This document shows, piece after piece, positions 30,259 to 37,961 of a stretch of DNA of 64,000 nucleotides. Source of the DNA: Methylosinus sporium. GTDB taxonomy: Bacteria > Pseudomonadota > Alphaproteobacteria > Rhizobiales > Beijerinckiaceae. The DNA lies in contig NZ_PUIV01000016.1 in assembly GCF_003113265.1 (NCBI RefSeq), positions 1-64,000 of the forward strand, read 5' to 3'. The notes below the pieces were generated by a model, which was not told the DNA's origin, did not search any database, and was given only the letters and a program-made list of their open reading frames with translations. Position 1 is the first letter of the stretch. Every line of letters begins with the position of its first letter. A program made the translations under genes and the position numbers.

Positions 30259-30278
30259 ATCAGAGAAAATCAGGGAAG
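30259..30278 (-). promoter_or_regulatory. Tandem 10-bp direct repeat upstream of the HTH/hsd operon
   Basis: ATCAGAGAAA at 30259-30268 is followed directly by ATCAGGGAAG at 30269-30278, two near-identical decamers one helical turn apart. They lie 40 bases upstream of the HTH start codon, where a regulator or the polymerase would bind. Use by the HTH protein is an inference. Confidence 0.4.
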
Positions 30279-30340
30279 ATAGCGGTAGCTGCCCATCCTG
30301 AGGGGCGAGCAGCGGCGGCAGGGCCGGAGCTGCTGCCGCA

Positions 30341-30443
30341 TCATATTGGAGAATCCGCCCTGAAAGCGGATTTTAAGGTACAATCCGTTTACTGCTTCAT
30401 ATTGAAAATTCCGTGCTAAGAGCGGATAATGAGATATGATCCG
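30341..30443 (+). promoter_or_regulatory. Repeated operator of the AbiE toxin-antitoxin operon
   Basis: Two 47-bp units, 30341-30387 and 30397-30443 (period 56), match at about 34 of 47 positions. Each has the series ATCCG, GCGGAT, ATCCG: in unit 1, AATCCGC-CCTGAAA-GCGGATT forms a perfect 7-bp-arm palindrome and AATCCG follows. Unit 2 runs over the abiEi start codon at 30436. AbiEi antitoxins are known to repress their own operon by binding inverted repeats upstream, so this is the expected operator. One unit covering the initiation site suggests direct blocking of transcription or translation. Confidence 0.65.
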
Positions 30444-31263
30444 AGTCGAGCGATCAGCCCTGTCCTCCTACGCTTCCGGCCTGCTTGCTGCGGGCCGGGG
30501 AGTCTTTTCTGCGGATGAAGCGCAGAAGGAGATCGGCATCGGCCGAGGCGCATTCCTCGACGCCGCCGAGCGTTTGCAGCGGCGCGGCCAGCTTCTCCGG
30601 CCCCGGCGCGGCTTCTACGTGGTCGTACCGCCACAACACGCCACGACGGGAGCGCCGCCGCCCGAGTGGTACATCGACGCCCTGATGCGCCACGAAAAAC
30701 GGCCCTACTATGTGGGGCTGCTGGCCGCGGCGGCGGCCCACGGCGCCTCCCATCAGGCCGTCATGGAGTTTCAGGTCGTCACGGACAAACTCCTGCCCGA
30801 CATTGAGGCCGGACGGACGCGGATCGTCTTTTCCTACCGCAAGGACATGGCGGCGGTGGCGGCGGGGATCGAGGATCGCAAGACGCAATCGGGCTATATG
30901 AAGCTGTCCTCGCCGGAACTCACGGCGCTCGATCTGACGCGCTACCCGCAATCCGGCGCGGGCCTGGACAACATAGCGACGGTGTTTTCCGAGCTTGCCG
31001 AACGGCTGCAACCGGAAAAGCTCGCTTCTCTGTCGAGTGCTTTCGAGAAAGCGGTCGTACAACGCCTTGGGCATCTGCTCGGAAGGCTGGGGCATCCCCA
31101 GATCGCGGAGACGATGTTCGCGGCGCTAACGGCGCGCGGATCGCTGCCGTGGGTCGAACTCGATCCCAAACAGGCGGGCGATCCCGATTTGTCGCCGCCG
31201 CCATCCGAACGCGATGCACGCTGGCGCGTGATCGTTCGGCGACCGCCGGAGATCGACGAATGA
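30436..31263 (+). CDS. abiEi: AbiEi-type antitoxin and autorepressor
   Basis: The 275-residue protein has an N-terminal winged HTH (about residues 5-65; FSADEAQKEIGIGRGAFLDAAERLQRRGQLLRPRRGFYVVV) and the antitoxin domain with YYVGLLAAAAAHGASHQAVMEFQVVTDK, as in AbiEi of type IV toxin-antitoxin systems. It should repress the operon and counter AbiEii without binding it directly. Its stop overlaps the abiEii start (ATGA). It is transcribed away from the restriction operon; 216 bases separate the two starts and hold both control regions. Confidence 0.9.
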   Translation: MIRVERSALSSYASGLLAAGRGVFSADEAQKEIGIGRGAFLDAAERLQRRGQLLRPRRGFYVVVPPQHATTGAPPPEWYIDALMRHEKRPYYVGLLAAAAAHGASHQAVMEFQVVTDKLLPDIEAGRTRIVFSYRKDMAAVAAGIEDRKTQSGYMKLSSPELTALDLTRYPQSGAGLDNIATVFSELAERLQPEKLASLSSAFEKAVVQRLGHLLGRLGHPQIAETMFAALTARGSLPWVELDPKQAGDPDLSPPPSERDARWRVIVRRPPEIDE

Positions 31264-32120
31264 TCCCGCAGGACTACATCACCGCCTGGAGCCGCGTCGC
31301 ACCGTGGGCAGGCCAGCGGCAGGTCGAGCAAGACCTCATCATCAGCCGCGCGCTTGTCGCCATTTTCTCCGATCAGTTCCTGCGCGGCGAACTGCGCTTC
31401 CGTGGCGGCACGGCGCTCAATAAGCTGCATTTCCCCGCACCGCTGCGCTATTCGGAGGACATCGACCTCGTGCGGACGAGCGCCGGACCGATTGGGCCGG
31501 TCCTCGATGGTGTTCGCGCTGTGCTGGAACCGTGGCTTGGCAAGGCAAAGTCCGATCCGAGCCCCGTCGCCCCCAAACTTCGCTTTCGCGTCGATGCGGA
31601 AGGCGAGCCTGCTGGTGTGCGTATCAACCTCAAGGTCGAAATCAACACGCGCGAGCGGGAAGCCTACGATCCGCCCATAGAGATTCCATTCGGCGTCGAA
31701 AACCCGTGGTTCACCAGTGAGGCGGCGATCCCGACCTTCTCGCGGGAGGAAATGCTGGCGACCAAACTGCGGGCCTTGCTTCAGCGCAACAAGGGCCGCG
31801 ATCTGTTCGACCTCGATCACGCGCTCACCGTGTTCGAGGGGCTGGACACGGCCCGGATCGTTGAATGTTTCCGCCTTTACCTCGAAAAGGCGGAGATTGC
31901 GATTTCGAGGGCCGAGGCGCAACAGCGCATGTTCCAGAAACTCGCCAATCCGACCTTCTTCACCGACATGCGCCCGCTGCTTTCGACGGATCGCGCCAAG
32001 GCCCTTACCGACGAAGCGCTCAAGGCCACCTTTGTCCGGGTGATGAAGGAACTGATCGACCGGATACCCGGCGACGAATGGGCGAAGGCCGGGGAAATGC
32101 GGGAACGGTTCGGAGTCTAG
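31260..32120 (+). CDS. abiEii: AbiEii-type nucleotidyltransferase toxin
   Basis: The 286-residue protein has nucleotidyltransferase motifs FRGGTALNKLHF (about 46-57) and RYSEDIDLV (about 62-70), plus LATKLRALLQRNKGRDLFDL near 175-194, the pattern of AbiEii/AbiGii toxins that add nucleotides to tRNA acceptor ends or related targets. The ATG at 31260 overlaps the antitoxin stop by 4 bases; a longer frame is a shadow. It gives abortive phage resistance in other bacteria and can stabilise mobile elements. Its 3' end overlaps the convergent traD by 4 bases. Confidence 0.92.
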   Translation: MIPQDYITAWSRVAPWAGQRQVEQDLIISRALVAIFSDQFLRGELRFRGGTALNKLHFPAPLRYSEDIDLVRTSAGPIGPVLDGVRAVLEPWLGKAKSDPSPVAPKLRFRVDAEGEPAGVRINLKVEINTREREAYDPPIEIPFGVENPWFTSEAAIPTFSREEMLATKLRALLQRNKGRDLFDLDHALTVFEGLDTARIVECFRLYLEKAEIAISRAEAQQRMFQKLANPTFFTDMRPLLSTDRAKALTDEALKATFVRVMKELIDRIPGDEWAKAGEMRERFGV

Positions 32121-32362
32121 GCATGTGTGTCGATGCCAACACTTCGGCCGTCCTCGAACGCCTCCTTCCCCTTCGCAGTCCAGAGCGCCAACACCTTCTC
32201 GCGCTCATCGCTTCGGAGCTTGTCGGCCATCCAGAGCAGCGCGCCGTAGATGATGGCGCGGTCATCGCCGGTCAGGTCCACGATTCCGGTTTTGACGACG
32301 AGGCCGCCGAGTTCGATCAGATGTCGCGTGCGCTTGCGGCGCTCGATCTGCCAGGCGCGCAT
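32117..32362 (-). CDS. traD: Conjugal transfer protein TraD (Ti type)
   Basis: The 81-residue protein begins MRAWQIERRKRTRHLIELGG and continues VVKTGIVDLTGDDRAIIYGALL, the pattern of the small rhizobial plasmid TraD encoded with TraC beside oriT. It is an accessory factor of unknown mechanism, not the TraD coupling ATPase of F. Its ATG is one base after the traC stop. Only TraC and TraD are present; the TraG coupling protein that normally follows is missing. Confidence 0.8.
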   Translation of the reverse strand: MRAWQIERRKRTRHLIELGGLVVKTGIVDLTGDDRAIIYGALLWMADKLRSDEREKVLALWTAKGKEAFEDGRSVGIDTHA

Positions 32363-32363
32363 G

Positions 32364-32693
32364 TCATGCCGCGCCTCTGCCGTCTGATGACGGTTGCGCG
32401 CCACTGTGTTGCGCCGAAGCGCCGCCAGTGTTGCGGCCAGGCGCCGACGCAGTTCGTCGCGACCGGCCCTGAAAGTACGCGGCCCCGCGTTTCGCCCATG
32501 CCTCCCTCTTTCCGGCATCCTTGGTTTCGGCCAGCACGATCAGTGCGCCCGCCAATTCGTCGGCGCTGAGCGCGTCGGCTCCAGTCGAAATGACCAGCTC
32601 ACCAAGCTGTTGCACCTTGCGGTTTCTGAGGTCTCGCGCCTTGTGTTCGAGCGACTTCAGTTCTGCGTCGAAGTCCCGTGGCTTGCGCATCAT
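32364..32693 (-). CDS. traC: Conjugal transfer protein TraC (Ti type)
   Basis: A 109-residue mostly helical protein starting MMRKPRDFDAELKSLEHKARDL, with the LGELVISTGADALSADELAGAL region that marks rhizobial TraC (MobC-like relaxosome accessory). It lies across a 169-base oriT region from traA, transcribed divergently, exactly as on Ti plasmids. GGAGG is directly upstream; initiation could be at either of two adjacent ATGs (32693 or 32690). The C-terminal 35 residues are Gly/Ser/Arg-rich and longer than usual. Confidence 0.75.
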   Translation of the reverse strand: MMRKPRDFDAELKSLEHKARDLRNRKVQQLGELVISTGADALSADELAGALIVLAETKDAGKREAWAKRGAAYFQGRSRRTASAPGRNTGGASAQHSGAQPSSDGRGAA

Positions 32694-32779
32694 GTCCTCC
32701 ACATGCTGTCGATGGGGCGATGATAGTCGAGCGCCTGCCGAAATGCTGTAAGGTCGTCGGGACAGTTGGGGACGGCGTG

Positions 32780-32835
32780 GTCCCTCCCGAGAATTTTTCG
32801 AGGGAGGGCGCGCTTATACGTCGTTCCGACGTGCG
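32780..32835. other. Origin of transfer (oriT), RSF1010/Ti-plasmid type
   Basis: Between divergent traC and traA lies a 7-bp-arm stem (CCCTCCC 32782-32788, GGGAGGG 32802-32808), then GGGCGCGCTTATACGTCG and the perfect palindrome ACGTCG-TTC-CGACGT (32818-32832). The string closely matches, from memory, the Ti oriT nick region GGGCGCAATTATACGTCG, which also resembles RSF1010. Position, architecture and sequence agree, so TraA is expected to nick here. Confidence 0.75.
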
Positions 32836-32862
32836 CTTCGCTGTGGTGATGTTCGGATCGCG

Positions 32863-35781
32863 ATGGCGATCTATCATCTTCACGTCAAGGTCATTGGCCG
32901 CAAATGCGGCTCCAGCGCGGTGGCGTCCGCCGCCTACCGCTCGGCCTCGCGGTTGCGCGACGACCGACTCGGACGCAGTCATGATTTCTCGGCCAAGCGC
33001 GGCGTCGTCCATTCCGAGGTAATGCTGCCGGAGAATGCGCCGGAGCTGTGGAAGGACCGCGAACAACTTTGGAACGATGTCGAGGCGCTCGAGGTCAGGA
33101 AGGATGCGCAGCTTGCCCGCGAAGTTGAATTCGCCCTTCCTCGCGAGATGACGGAGCGCCGGGGCATCGAACTCGCCCGCGACTTCGTGCGGTCCGAATT
33201 CGTAGACCGGGGCATGATCGCCGACCTCAATGTGCATTGGGATATGGCCGAGGACGGAATGCTGAAGCCCCATGCACATGTCATGCTGACCATGCGCTCG
33301 GTGGACGAGAATGGCTTCGGTCCGAAGGTGCGGGAGTGGAACCGCACCGAGTTGCTCGAACGCTGGCGGGAGCGTTGGGCCGAGCTTGCCAACGAGCGTC
33401 TGGCCGAACTCGACGTCGACGCGCGCATCGACCATCGCAGCCTGGAAGCGCAGGGCATCGTGCTGGAGCCGCAAAGCCAGATCGGCGCGCCCGCACATCG
33501 CATCGCAGGCGAAGGCATCGAGGTTGCCGACCGCGCGGAAATGCACCGCGAGATCGCACGCAACAACGGCGTGCGCATCATCGCCGATCCTTCCATCGCA
33601 CTAGACGCGATCACGCATCAGCAATCCACCTTCACGCGACGCGACATAGCGCTGTTCGCGCATCGCCACAGCGACGGCATCGACCAGTTCAACGAGGTCA
33701 TGGGCGCAATGCGCAACGCGCCCGATCTTGTCGAACTCGGCAAGGACGGCCGGGGCGAGGACCGCTTCACCACCCGCGATATGATCGAATCTGAGCAGCG
33801 CCTGCACCGTGCCGCCGAGATGATGGCCGAGCGGGAACGCCATGAAGTGAACGACAGGAATCGCGAAGCCGCACTGGCTCGTGCCGAACAGCGCGGCCTT
33901 GTGCTTTCCGGAGAGCAGGCCGAGGCGCTGGCGCATGTCACTGACGGGCGCGATCTCGGCGTCGTTGTTGGTTACGCCGGAACGGGGAAGAGCGCGATGC
34001 TGGGTGTGGCGCGCGAAGCTTGGGAAGCGGCGGGCTACGAGGTTCGTGGCGTGGCGCTGTCCGGCATCGCCGCCGAGAATCTCGAAAGCGGATCGGGCAT
34101 CTCGTCGCGCACCATCGCCAGCCTGGAACACGGTTGGGGACAGGGCCGCGATGTGCTCACCGCGTGCGATGTTCTGGTGATCGACGAGGCGGGCATGGTC
34201 GGCACGCGCCAGTTGGAGCGCGTGCTGTCCCATGCCGCCGAGGCCGGCGCCAAGGTGGTGCTGGTCGGCGATCCGCAACAGTTGCAATCCATCGAAGCCG
34301 GCGCGGCGTTCCGGTCTGTCCGCCAACGTCACGGTGGGGTGGAGATCGGCGAGGTGCGCCGCCAGCGGGAGGACTGGCAGCGCGACGCCACGCGCGATCT
34401 GGCGACTGGCCGAACCGCCGATGCGCTCAATGCCTATGACAAACATGGCATGGTCCATGCCGCTGCGACACGGCAACAGGCGCGCGACGATCTGATCGAC
34501 CGCTGGGATCGCGACCGGCAGGCGTCGCCGGGCCGCAGCCGCATCATCCTCACCCACACCAATGCCGAGGTGCGCGCTTTGAACGAGGCCGCGCGCGGCA
34601 GGATGCGGGACGCCGGAAATCTCGGCGACGAGGTGCGCCTGGTGGTCGAACGCGGTGAGCGCAGCTTCGCAAGCGGAGATCGCGTCATGTTCCTTCAGAA
34701 CGAGCGCGGCCTCGGCGTCAGGAACGGCACGCTCGGCGCCATCGAAGAGGTCAGCATGCAGAGCATGAGCGTGCGCACCGATGATGGTCGTTCCGTTCGT
34801 TTTGACTTGAAGGATTACGACCGCATCGACCACGGCTATGCCGCAACCATCCACAAAGCGCAGGGCATGACCGTGGACCGCACCCATGTTCTGGCCACGC
34901 CGGGCCTGGACGCCCACGGCGCCTATGTCGTGCTGTCACGTCACCGCGACGGCATGGAGCTGCATTATGGCCATGACGACTTCGCCAGCCAGGACCGGCT
35001 TCTCGGCGCCCTGTCGCGCGACCGGGCCAAGGATATGGCGTCGGATTACGAGCGGCTCGAGCCGGCGCGCGATTATGCCGAACGGCGCGGCATCACCTTC
35101 CGCGCCCGAGTGGCCGAGATCGTGCGCAAGGTCGTGCCCGAGAAGGTGCGCGGCATGTTCGACGGCCTGCGCCTGCCCGCCGCCGGCGGACAGGGGCCGG
35201 AAAGGAAGGTGGCGGAAGACCCGGAAGCGGCGCTGCGTCGCGCCCGCACCAAGGCGCTCATCCGCCATGCCCGCGCCGTGGATGCGATCTTCGAGATGCA
35301 TGAGAGAGGCGGCAAGGCCAACCCGGAACAGGTGAAGGAATTGCAGGAGGCCCGCAAGGTCTTCGAGGAGGTGCGGCCTTATGGCTCGCACGATGCCGAA
35401 GCCGCCTACAAGAAGAACCCGGAACTCGCCTCGGAAGCGGCCACGGGGCGCACCGCCCGCGCCATCCGCGCCCTACAACTCGAAACCGAACTGCGCACCG
35501 ATCCGCAGCGCCGCGCCGATCGCTTCGTGGAACGCTGGCGGGAGCTCGGCCAGACCAGCCAGCGCCAGTATCAGGCGGCGGACATGTCCGGCTACAAGGC
35601 CACGCGATCGGCGATGGGTGACATGGCGCAGAGCCTCGAACGCGATCCGCAGCTCGAGTCGATCCTCGCCGGCCGCAAGCGAGACCTCGGAATCGGGGTC
35701 GAATCGGGCCGCCGACTCGGATTGGAACTCGCCTTCAGCCACGGCATCGACCTTGGCAGAGGCCGGAACATCGGACTTTGA
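32863..35781 (+). CDS. traA: Ti-type conjugative relaxase/helicase TraA
   Basis: The 972-residue protein has a MobA/MobL relaxase domain at the N-terminus (about 1-220) starting MAIYHLHVKVIGRKCGSSAVASAAY-R, with the metal-binding PHAHVML near 136. A RecD-type helicase follows with Walker A GYAGTGKSAM near 370, VIDEAGMVG near 438, GDPQQLQSI near 467 and HKAQGMTVDRTH near 664. It nicks oriT and leads the strand into the recipient. Length is slightly below Agrobacterium TraA (about 1,100), shorter at the C-terminus. The gene looks intact. Confidence 0.95.
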   Translation: MAIYHLHVKVIGRKCGSSAVASAAYRSASRLRDDRLGRSHDFSAKRGVVHSEVMLPENAPELWKDREQLWNDVEALEVRKDAQLAREVEFALPREMTERRGIELARDFVRSEFVDRGMIADLNVHWDMAEDGMLKPHAHVMLTMRSVDENGFGPKVREWNRTELLERWRERWAELANERLAELDVDARIDHRSLEAQGIVLEPQSQIGAPAHRIAGEGIEVADRAEMHREIARNNGVRIIADPSIALDAITHQQSTFTRRDIALFAHRHSDGIDQFNEVMGAMRNAPDLVELGKDGRGEDRFTTRDMIESEQRLHRAAEMMAERERHEVNDRNREAALARAEQRGLVLSGEQAEALAHVTDGRDLGVVVGYAGTGKSAMLGVAREAWEAAGYEVRGVALSGIAAENLESGSGISSRTIASLEHGWGQGRDVLTACDVLVIDEAGMVGTRQLERVLSHAAEAGAKVVLVGDPQQLQSIEAGAAFRSVRQRHGGVEIGEVRRQREDWQRDATRDLATGRTADALNAYDKHGMVHAAATRQQARDDLIDRWDRDRQASPGRSRIILTHTNAEVRALNEAARGRMRDAGNLGDEVRLVVERGERSFASGDRVMFLQNERGLGVRNGTLGAIEEVSMQSMSVRTDDGRSVRFDLKDYDRIDHGYAATIHKAQGMTVDRTHVLATPGLDAHGAYVVLSRHRDGMELHYGHDDFASQDRLLGALSRDRAKDMASDYERLEPARDYAERRGITFRARVAEIVRKVVPEKVRGMFDGLRLPAAGGQGPERKVAEDPEAALRRARTKALIRHARAVDAIFEMHERGGKANPEQVKELQEARKVFEEVRPYGSHDAEAAYKKNPELASEAATGRTARAIRALQLETELRTDPQRRADRFVERWRELGQTSQRQYQAADMSGYKATRSAMGDMAQSLERDPQLESILAGRKRDLGIGVESGRRLGLELAFSHGIDLGRGRNIGL

Positions 35782-35909
35782 CCCCGCCTATTTTCCGCCG
35801 CCGGCGCGCCACGCTGCGACGGCGCGCAAAACCCTCTTGCACAGCGATAAATCCTTGCCCTGTCTGGCTCGGGAGCAGTCAGACAAAGCCAGCAGAAGTC
35901 GAGGCAGCC

Positions 35910-36152
35910 GTGCACCCACCAGACCGTATCATCCGCCTGAAAACCGTCCTCGCCCGGACCGGCCTCTCGCGGTCCACTATTTACCGAAAGATCGCCGAGG
36001 GCACCTTCCCGGCACAGATCAAAATCAGCGCCAACGGCGCGGGCTGGTATGAATCCGACATCGACCGATGGATCGCCGATCCCGCTGGCTGGCGAGCCAC
36101 CAATGACAACGACGAGCCCAGCGCAAAGACGACCCGCCATGTCCCCCGCTGA
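35910..36152 (+). CDS. alpA: AlpA-family excisionase/regulator
   Basis: An 80-residue protein (GTG start at 35910, GAGG upstream) with the AlpA pattern RIIRLKTVLARTGLSRSTIYRKIAEGTFPAQIKI...GWYESDIDRWI. AlpA proteins activate or assist excision of P4-like integrative elements. A longer frame reaching back to 35778 has no family similarity in its added part. It lies between traA and the integrase; the downstream small gene overlaps it by 14 bases. Confidence 0.85.
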   Translation: MHPPDRIIRLKTVLARTGLSRSTIYRKIAEGTFPAQIKISANGAGWYESDIDRWIADPAGWRATNDNDEPSAKTTRHVPR

Positions 36153-36375
36153 CGCGCCGGAGCCGGGCGAATATCTCGTCCTCGCCAATGACAACAATAC
36201 CGTGGATGGCCCCACCGCCGAACCGCCGCGCAACGCCGATGTCATCATCCCCGAGCTTGGGCACCTCATCGGCCGCAGCACGGCCCGCGAGGACTTCGCC
36301 GCGTGCATCGCCGGCGCGAATGACAACGACAAAGGGTCGGAAGGGGATGACAGAATAAACGCGAGCCGCACGTAG
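36139..36375 (+). CDS. Small acidic protein of unknown function, ANDN motifs
   Basis: A 78-residue acidic Asn/Asp-rich protein beginning MSPADAPEPGEYLVLANDNNT and containing a second AGANDND. Proteins with such short AND-N stretches are frequent in rhizobial accessory DNA, without known function. It overlaps the alpA 3' end and stops one base before the convergent integrase stop. It could instead be non-coding; the evidence is position and composition only. Confidence 0.45.
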   Translation: MSPADAPEPGEYLVLANDNNTVDGPTAEPPRNADVIIPELGHLIGRSTAREDFAACIAGANDNDKGSEGDDRINASRT

Positions 36376-36376
36376 T

Positions 36377-37726
36377 TCAGAGATCATCGTCCAGTTCGTC
36401 GTCGTGGACCTCGGCGGCACGTCGCTTCGCGTCCGCGATCAGCTCTTTTGCGGATTCGCCCTTCACCCAGGCGTCGAGCATGTCAGCCCAGCACTGAAGC
36501 ATGATCTTCCGCTCGGCGAGGTAGCGGTTCACGTTGTAGACGGCCGCGATCCGGTTCCGAGGCGCGTGGGCCAAGCTCATCTCGATCCAACGATCATCGA
36601 ACTTGGCGCGGTTCAGGCCGGTCGAAAATGTACGGCGCAGGTCGTGAACACCGAAGCTCTGAAAATCCGGGTCATCCTCGCGGATACGCTCTACCACCGT
36701 GTCGATCACGCGGTTGAGTGTGGCGTTGCTGATGGGCGTGTCGCCGTCGTATCGGCCGGGGTGAAGGTATCGGCTTGCGCCGAACATGGTGCGGAACGCC
36801 GTCAGAATGTCGAGCGCCTGATCGCTTAGCGGGACGACATGCGTCTTGCCTGCCTTCATGCGCTCGGCCGGGATCGTCCAGCGCGCGGCGGCGAAGTCGA
36901 TTTCCTTCCATGTGGCGTCGATGAACTCCGATTTGCGGACGCCGGTCAGCAGGACAAACTTCACCGCTGAGCGCAACGTGGGCGCCGCCGTCACATGATC
37001 CAACGCCGCCAGGACCGCGCGGACCTCCGATGGAGACAGGGCGCGCTCGCGCGGCTCGAAGGTGGCGATAGTGCTGGTGCGGATCGACTCGGCCGGGTTG
37101 CTCACGTCCAGCCCGCTTCCCTGAGCATGGCGGAACACCAGCAACACGACCTCGCGGACATGCACGGCGACGGCCGGCCCGCGCTTCTCTTTAACCTCGT
37201 CGCACAGACGTTTGAGACGCTGCGGCGTCACTTCCCCCAGCTTGAGCTTCGACAACTCTCCCGCGATGGCGCGATCATAGACGGATCGGCGCATCGCCAG
37301 GGTGCTGTCGGCCAGTTTCTCGGCCCCCGACTTGGGATCGGCTTTGTGCTTGAAATAGGCTTCCGCCCATCCGCCGAACGTTAGCGCCTCGGCTGACGCA
37401 GTGCGTTTCTCCACCTTGGCTTTCGACGGCGACTCGCCCCGCTCGACCTGACGCCGGGCGCGCGCCAGCAGCGTCCTGGCCTCCGCAAGCGACACCTCCA
37501 TGCCGTATTCCAGCGCGTCGGGCGCCCGTGTGAGCTTGCGCGCCGCCTCGGCGCTATATCGGCCGATGGTCAGCGTCTCCTGCCGTCCGTTCACCCGGTA
37601 GTGGTATCGAAACGAGATGACACCCGTGGGCGTGACGGCCGCGTGCATCCCGTCGCGGTCCGCCACCTTATACAGCTTGGCCCTCGGCTTCAGAATTTTC
37701 AATTCTTTATCAGTGAGATGGCCCAT
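36377..37726 (-). CDS. int: Tyrosine-recombinase integrase of the island
   Basis: The 449-residue protein is a P4-type integrase with an N-terminal DUF4102-like arm-binding domain (about 1-95), a SAM-like core-binding domain (about 115-210) and the catalytic domain: Arg in TGVRKSE near 261, HDLRR near 359, and the nucleophile Tyr in AAVYNVN near 394. It sits 220 bases from attR and faces away from guaA, normal for this class. It should recombine the guaA tail sequence. No truncation is seen. Confidence 0.95.
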   Translation of the reverse strand: MGHLTDKELKILKPRAKLYKVADRDGMHAAVTPTGVISFRYHYRVNGRQETLTIGRYSAEAARKLTRAPDALEYGMEVSLAEARTLLARARRQVERGESPSKAKVEKRTASAEALTFGGWAEAYFKHKADPKSGAEKLADSTLAMRRSVYDRAIAGELSKLKLGEVTPQRLKRLCDEVKEKRGPAVAVHVREVVLLVFRHAQGSGLDVSNPAESIRTSTIATFEPRERALSPSEVRAVLAALDHVTAAPTLRSAVKFVLLTGVRKSEFIDATWKEIDFAAARWTIPAERMKAGKTHVVPLSDQALDILTAFRTMFGASRYLHPGRYDGDTPISNATLNRVIDTVVERIREDDPDFQSFGVHDLRRTFSTGLNRAKFDDRWIEMSLAHAPRNRIAAVYNVNRYLAERKIMLQCWADMLDAWVKGESAKELIADAKRRAAEVHDDELDDDL

Positions 37727-37772
37727 AAATCCGCATCCGGTCTGGGGCGAACCGATACCATCAAGATGGACT

Positions 37773-37830
37773 GTTGGTATCGGAAGCCCGTTTCTCGACC
37801 ATCCTGCGCCATACCAACATCGCTACCAAC
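37773..37830. promoter_or_regulatory. Candidate integrase arm sites, right end
   Basis: The octamer ATACCAAC occurs at 37811-37818, inverted (GTTGGTAT) at 37773-37780, and as CTACCAAC at 37823-37830, all between the integrase start and attR. One copy lies near attL as well. This is the layout of integrase arm binding, which would also let Int repress its own promoter. Inferred from repetition and position. Confidence 0.45.
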
Positions 37831-37946
37831 AAAGTGGCTCGGCTGGGGTGACACGCAGCGATACGGGGTGGGAAAAATAATCCTTGTCAGTCAAAGAGAT
37901 CATACGATTTTTGGCACGGAGCGGGACGGTCTGAAACCACCCTAAT

Positions 37947-37961
37947 TCACTCCCACTCGAT
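37947..37961. repeat. attR within the guaA stop region
   Basis: TCACTCCCACTCGAT is the reverse complement of the last 15 bases of guaA including its TGA stop. It is duplicated exactly at 20660-20674, marking the island ends. Integration restores the full guaA coding sequence. Confidence 0.88.

Larger units (their letters stand above)
20660..37961. mobile_element. Integrative mobilizable element inserted in guaA 3' end
   Basis: This 17.3-kb segment is bounded by a 15-bp direct repeat (TCACTCCCACTCGAT) matching the end of guaA. It contains a tyrosine integrase beside guaA, an AlpA-type regulator, a Ti-type relaxase with TraC/TraD and an oriT-like site, and cargo of an AbiE toxin-antitoxin and a restriction/SIR2-HerA operon. 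No TraG coupling protein or trb/virB genes are present, so it should be mobilised only with a helper. Base composition is more mixed and codon use less GC-extreme than in flanking genes. guaA remains intact. Confidence 0.92.

Noticed and set aside
30341-30443. CRISPR-like repeats before abiEi
   Set aside because: Only two imperfect units with a 9-bp gap between them and no spacers or cas genes; better explained as an operator.
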